Shown here: positions 4,857 to 7,050 of the stretch, one piece after another | Position numbering within the stretch: position 1 is the stretch's first letter | How the letters are laid out: each line of letters begins with the position of its first letter | Assembly: GCA_017745015.1 (NCBI GenBank) | Contig: JAGIAF010000183.1 | Coordinates: 1-7,050, forward strand | Source: Bdellovibrio sp. | GTDB taxonomy: Bacteria > Bdellovibrionota > Bdellovibrionia > Bdellovibrionales > Bdellovibrionaceae | Direction: 5' to 3' | DNA: 7,050 nucleotides | Notes under the pieces: model-generated | Databases searched by the model: none | What the model was told of the DNA's origin: nothing | What the model saw: the letters and a program-made list of their open reading frames with translations, nothing else | Program-made: the position numbers and the translations under genes

Positions 4857-4866
4857 TAACGCGTTA
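4857..4866. promoter_or_regulatory. 10-bp palindrome in the gpmA-sucA divergent gap
   Basis: TAACGCGTTA is a perfect 10-bp palindrome about 55 bp upstream of the sucA start and 90 bp upstream of gpmA. It might be a protein-binding site serving either gene, but a palindrome this short can arise by chance. No convincing plus-strand sucA promoter was found; TTGATT at 4840-4845 is a possible -35 without a good -10. Confidence 0.2.
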
Positions 4867-4920
4867 CAAACTCCCGAGATTTTGAAAAAACAGAGCGCGT
4901 ACGACTAAGTGAGGATTATC

Positions 4921-7050
4921 GTGAACAACAGTGGTATCAACAGTTCAAATCTTGAATACATCGAACAGCTTTATGCAGACTTCAAAACAAAGCCTGAAAC
5001 ACTCGTTCCAGAGTGGAGAAGTTTTTTTGAAGGTGTTGAGTTTGCCCAAGAAGGTAAATTCGGCATGTCTGACAAGGAACTTGCGGTCTTCCAGCTCATT
5101 CAGGCTTACCGTGCGAATGGTCACCTTGAAGCCAATCTAAATCCTCTTTACGCTCCTCAAACAAGCGAATTGCTTTCTTTGAAAGCTTTCGGTCTTGCGG
5201 ATAAAGATTTAACTGCAAAGTTCCAAATCGGTTCTTTGATCGGCAAACAAAACGCAACTCTTGCTGACATCATCGCGCAATTGAAAAAAACTTACTGCGG
5301 TACCATCTCTTTGCAAGCGGCGGATGCAGCACCTGCGGAAGTGAAATGGTTGACTCAAGAGTTTGAAGGCAAAGCTTTCCAACTTTCTGCTGAAGACAAG
5401 AAAGCCGCATTAACGGCTTTAACTAAAGCTGAGACTTTGGAAAAATTCGTTCACACTCGTTACGTAGGTACAAAGCGTTTCTCTGTTGAAGGCGCTGACT
5501 CTATGATTCCAATGCTTGAAACTTTGACGAACAAAGGTTCCGCAGTAGGCATCAAAGAAATCTTCATCGGCATGGCCCACCGTGGTCGCGTAAATACTTT
5601 GGTAAACTATTTCGGCAAACCAGAAGAATACGTATTCGGTGATTTCAACGGTCCTCTGGAACTTGAAAAACCAGTGGAAGATTTCGATGGCGACGTGAAA
5701 TACCACTTGGGCTACAAAACTGAAAAGAAAACAGCGACGGGTTCGGTACAAGCTACATTGGCTTACAACCCTTCTCACCTTGAAACTGTAAATGCCGTGG
5801 CTTTGGGTATGGCACGTGCGGCTCAAGACAATGGTGGCGATAAAAAATCTGTTGTGACTTTGTTGATCCATGGTGACGCAGCCTTTGCAGGTCAAGGTAT
5901 CATCCAAGAAACTATGCAACTTGCGGGAGTTAAATCTCACTCTACAGGCGGCACGATCCATTTGATCGTTGATAACCAAGTTGGTTTCACAACAAACGGC
6001 AAAGACACTCGTTCAACTCGTTACGCTTCTGATGCTGCGAAGATGACTTTCACACCGGTACTTCACTGTAACGGCGATGATGTTGAATCTTGCGTGCGCG
6101 CGATGGATATCGCAATTCGCTACCGTCAAGAGTTCGGCAAAGACATTGTAATCAACTTCATCTGCTACCGTAAGTACGGCCACAATGAAGGTGACGAACC
6201 CGCATTCACACAACCGATGATGTACGATCTTATCAAAACTCACGCGACAGTTCGTGAGCTTTACGCGAAGAAACTTGCGACAGAAAACTCTGTAGATCAA
6301 AAAACGGCTGACGATCTTTACCAACAAGCTATGGATCGCTTGCAAAAAATCTTCGAAGACACAAAGAAAGCTCCACCGAAACTTAAGAACTTCAAGTTCG
6401 AAGGCGACTGGGCGGGTCTTCGCAAAGGTGTTGAAGCCGACACTGAAAAATCAGTAGATACAAAATTCGATTTGGCGAAACTAAAACAAATCGGCGAAAA
6501 AATCGGTTCCTTCCCAGCGGACTTCACTCCGCACCCGAAATTGATCAAATTGCTTGAAGCGCGCAAAGCGATGGCTGCAGGCAAAGAGATGGTGGATTGG
6601 GGTATGGGCGAATTGTTGGCTTACGGTTCTTTGTTGTCTGAAGGCCACAGCGTTCGTTTGACGGGTGAAGACTGCGTGCGCGGGACTTTCACTCACCGTC
6701 ATGCGGGCATGTACGATGTTAAAACTAACAAAGCTTACTTCCCTCTTGCTGACTTGAATCCAAAAGCAAAACTTTTGGTGGCGGAATCTATTTTGTCTGA
6801 GTACGGCGTGATGGGTTACGAATACGGCTACTCTATCAAAGACCCACAAAGTCTTGTGATGTGGGAAGCTCAGTTCGGCGACTTCGTGAATGGCGCACAA
6901 ATCGTTTTGGACCAATACTTGGCAGCCGCTGAATCTAAATGGCAGCAAATGTCTGGTTTGGTGTTGTTGCTTCCTCACGGTTACGAAGGCCAAGGCCCAG
7001 AGCACAGCTCTGCCCGTCTTGAGCGCTTCTTGCAAAGCTGTGCTTTGTAC
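4921..7050 (+). CDS. sucA: 2-oxoglutarate dehydrogenase E1 component (cut by window end)
   Basis: Thiamine-diphosphate enzyme that decarboxylates 2-oxoglutarate and passes the succinyl group to the lipoyl domain of E2 (SucB) in the TCA cycle. The window holds 710 codons without a stop; the family is usually about 900 or more, so roughly 200 are missing. The N-terminal E1 segment (NLEYIEQLYADF...PEWRSFFEG, about 10-40) is present. Active-site blocks follow: MAHRGR with His220, YHLGYK with His262, NPSHLE with His286, the ThDP/Mg motif GDAAFAGQG (Asp319) to DNQVGFTTN (Asn352), and CYRKYGHNEGDEP (415-427). Then come GEDCVRGTFTHRHA (582-595), WEAQFGDF (648-655) and LLPHGYEGQGPEHSSARLER (683-702). 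All motifs are intact. The start is GTG at 4921; GAGG at 4911-4914 is a well-placed SD, and the first in-frame ATG is about 50 codons inside. The N-terminal part is about 40 residues shorter than E. coli SucA. sucB is expected downstream. Confidence 0.97.
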   Translation, partial: MNNSGINSSNLEYIEQLYADFKTKPETLVPEWRSFFEGVEFAQEGKFGMSDKELAVFQLIQAYRANGHLEANLNPLYAPQTSELLSLKAFGLADKDLTAKFQIGSLIGKQNATLADIIAQLKKTYCGTISLQAADAAPAEVKWLTQEFEGKAFQLSAEDKKAALTALTKAETLEKFVHTRYVGTKRFSVEGADSMIPMLETLTNKGSAVGIKEIFIGMAHRGRVNTLVNYFGKPEEYVFGDFNGPLELEKPVEDFDGDVKYHLGYKTEKKTATGSVQATLAYNPSHLETVNAVALGMARAAQDNGGDKKSVVTLLIHGDAAFAGQGIIQETMQLAGVKSHSTGGTIHLIVDNQVGFTTNGKDTRSTRYASDAAKMTFTPVLHCNGDDVESCVRAMDIAIRYRQEFGKDIVINFICYRKYGHNEGDEPAFTQPMMYDLIKTHATVRELYAKKLATENSVDQKTADDLYQQAMDRLQKIFEDTKKAPPKLKNFKFEGDWAGLRKGVEADTEKSVDTKFDLAKLKQIGEKIGSFPADFTPHPKLIKLLEARKAMAAGKEMVDWGMGELLAYGSLLSEGHSVRLTGEDCVRGTFTHRHAGMYDVKTNKAYFPLADLNPKAKLLVAESILSEYGVMGYEYGYSIKDPQSLVMWEAQFGDFVNGAQIVLDQYLAAAESKWQQMSGLVLLLPHGYEGQGPEHSSARLERFLQSCALY

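Noticed and set aside
5419..5979. 186-codon open frame on the minus strand
   Set aside because: It is fully antisense to sucA, whose motifs are intact on the plus strand; its protein is Cys/Phe/His/Val-rich as expected from a shadow frame.
6481..7035. 184-codon open frame on the minus strand, with another of 88 codons overlapping it
   Set aside because: Antisense to the conserved C-terminal half of sucA; no recognisable domain and an odd composition.

Overview
The window looks like ordinary chromosome of a mid-GC Gram-negative bacterium. Housekeeping genes sit on both strands with short gaps, Shine-Dalgarno (SD) sites are mostly good, and intrinsic terminators and compact intergenic inverted repeats are present. 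The gene set (glycerol kinase, imidazolonepropionase, small heat shock protein, 2,3-bisphosphoglycerate-dependent phosphoglycerate mutase, 2-oxoglutarate dehydrogenase E1) and the sequence style suggest a Bdellovibrio-like predatory bacterium. That placement is an impression from reading; nothing here proves it.

Layout. 1-151 (minus) is the 5' end of glpK, divergent from a PlsC-like acyltransferase at 214-984 (plus). The acyltransferase converges on a minus-strand pair: a 66-residue pilin-like protein (1081-1281) and an unrecognised 142-residue protein (1294-1722). The whole gap between the converging stop codons is one dyad element (984-1079). Upstream on the minus strand is hutI (1820-3061), possibly read through into the pair because no good terminator separates them. 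Between hutI and the minus-strand hsp20 gene (3412-3846) is a 350-bp gap. It holds a large inverted repeat with near-perfect 40-bp arms, a 108-nt structured core and a terminator-like hairpin at each edge. Beyond hsp20 come its likely promoter with an overlapping dyad, the gpmA terminator and gpmA (4025-4771, minus). sucA (4921 to the window end, plus) diverges from gpmA and is cut by the window edge.

How the genes relate. glpK, gpmA and sucA belong to glycerol use, glycolysis and the TCA cycle. hutI does the third step of histidine breakdown, without other hut genes nearby. The acyltransferase probably works on membrane lipids. There is no single functional cluster, and each gene seems to have its own signals.

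Most unusual are the two intergenic dyad elements (984-1079 and 3177-3407). Both can fold into RNA or DNA helices interrupted by tandem purine-purine (G-A) mismatches, and both contain the octamer GGAAGGAG. They lie next to gene ends and could be terminators, structured RNAs or small non-autonomous repeats. No complete mobile element, CRISPR array, rRNA or tRNA was seen.
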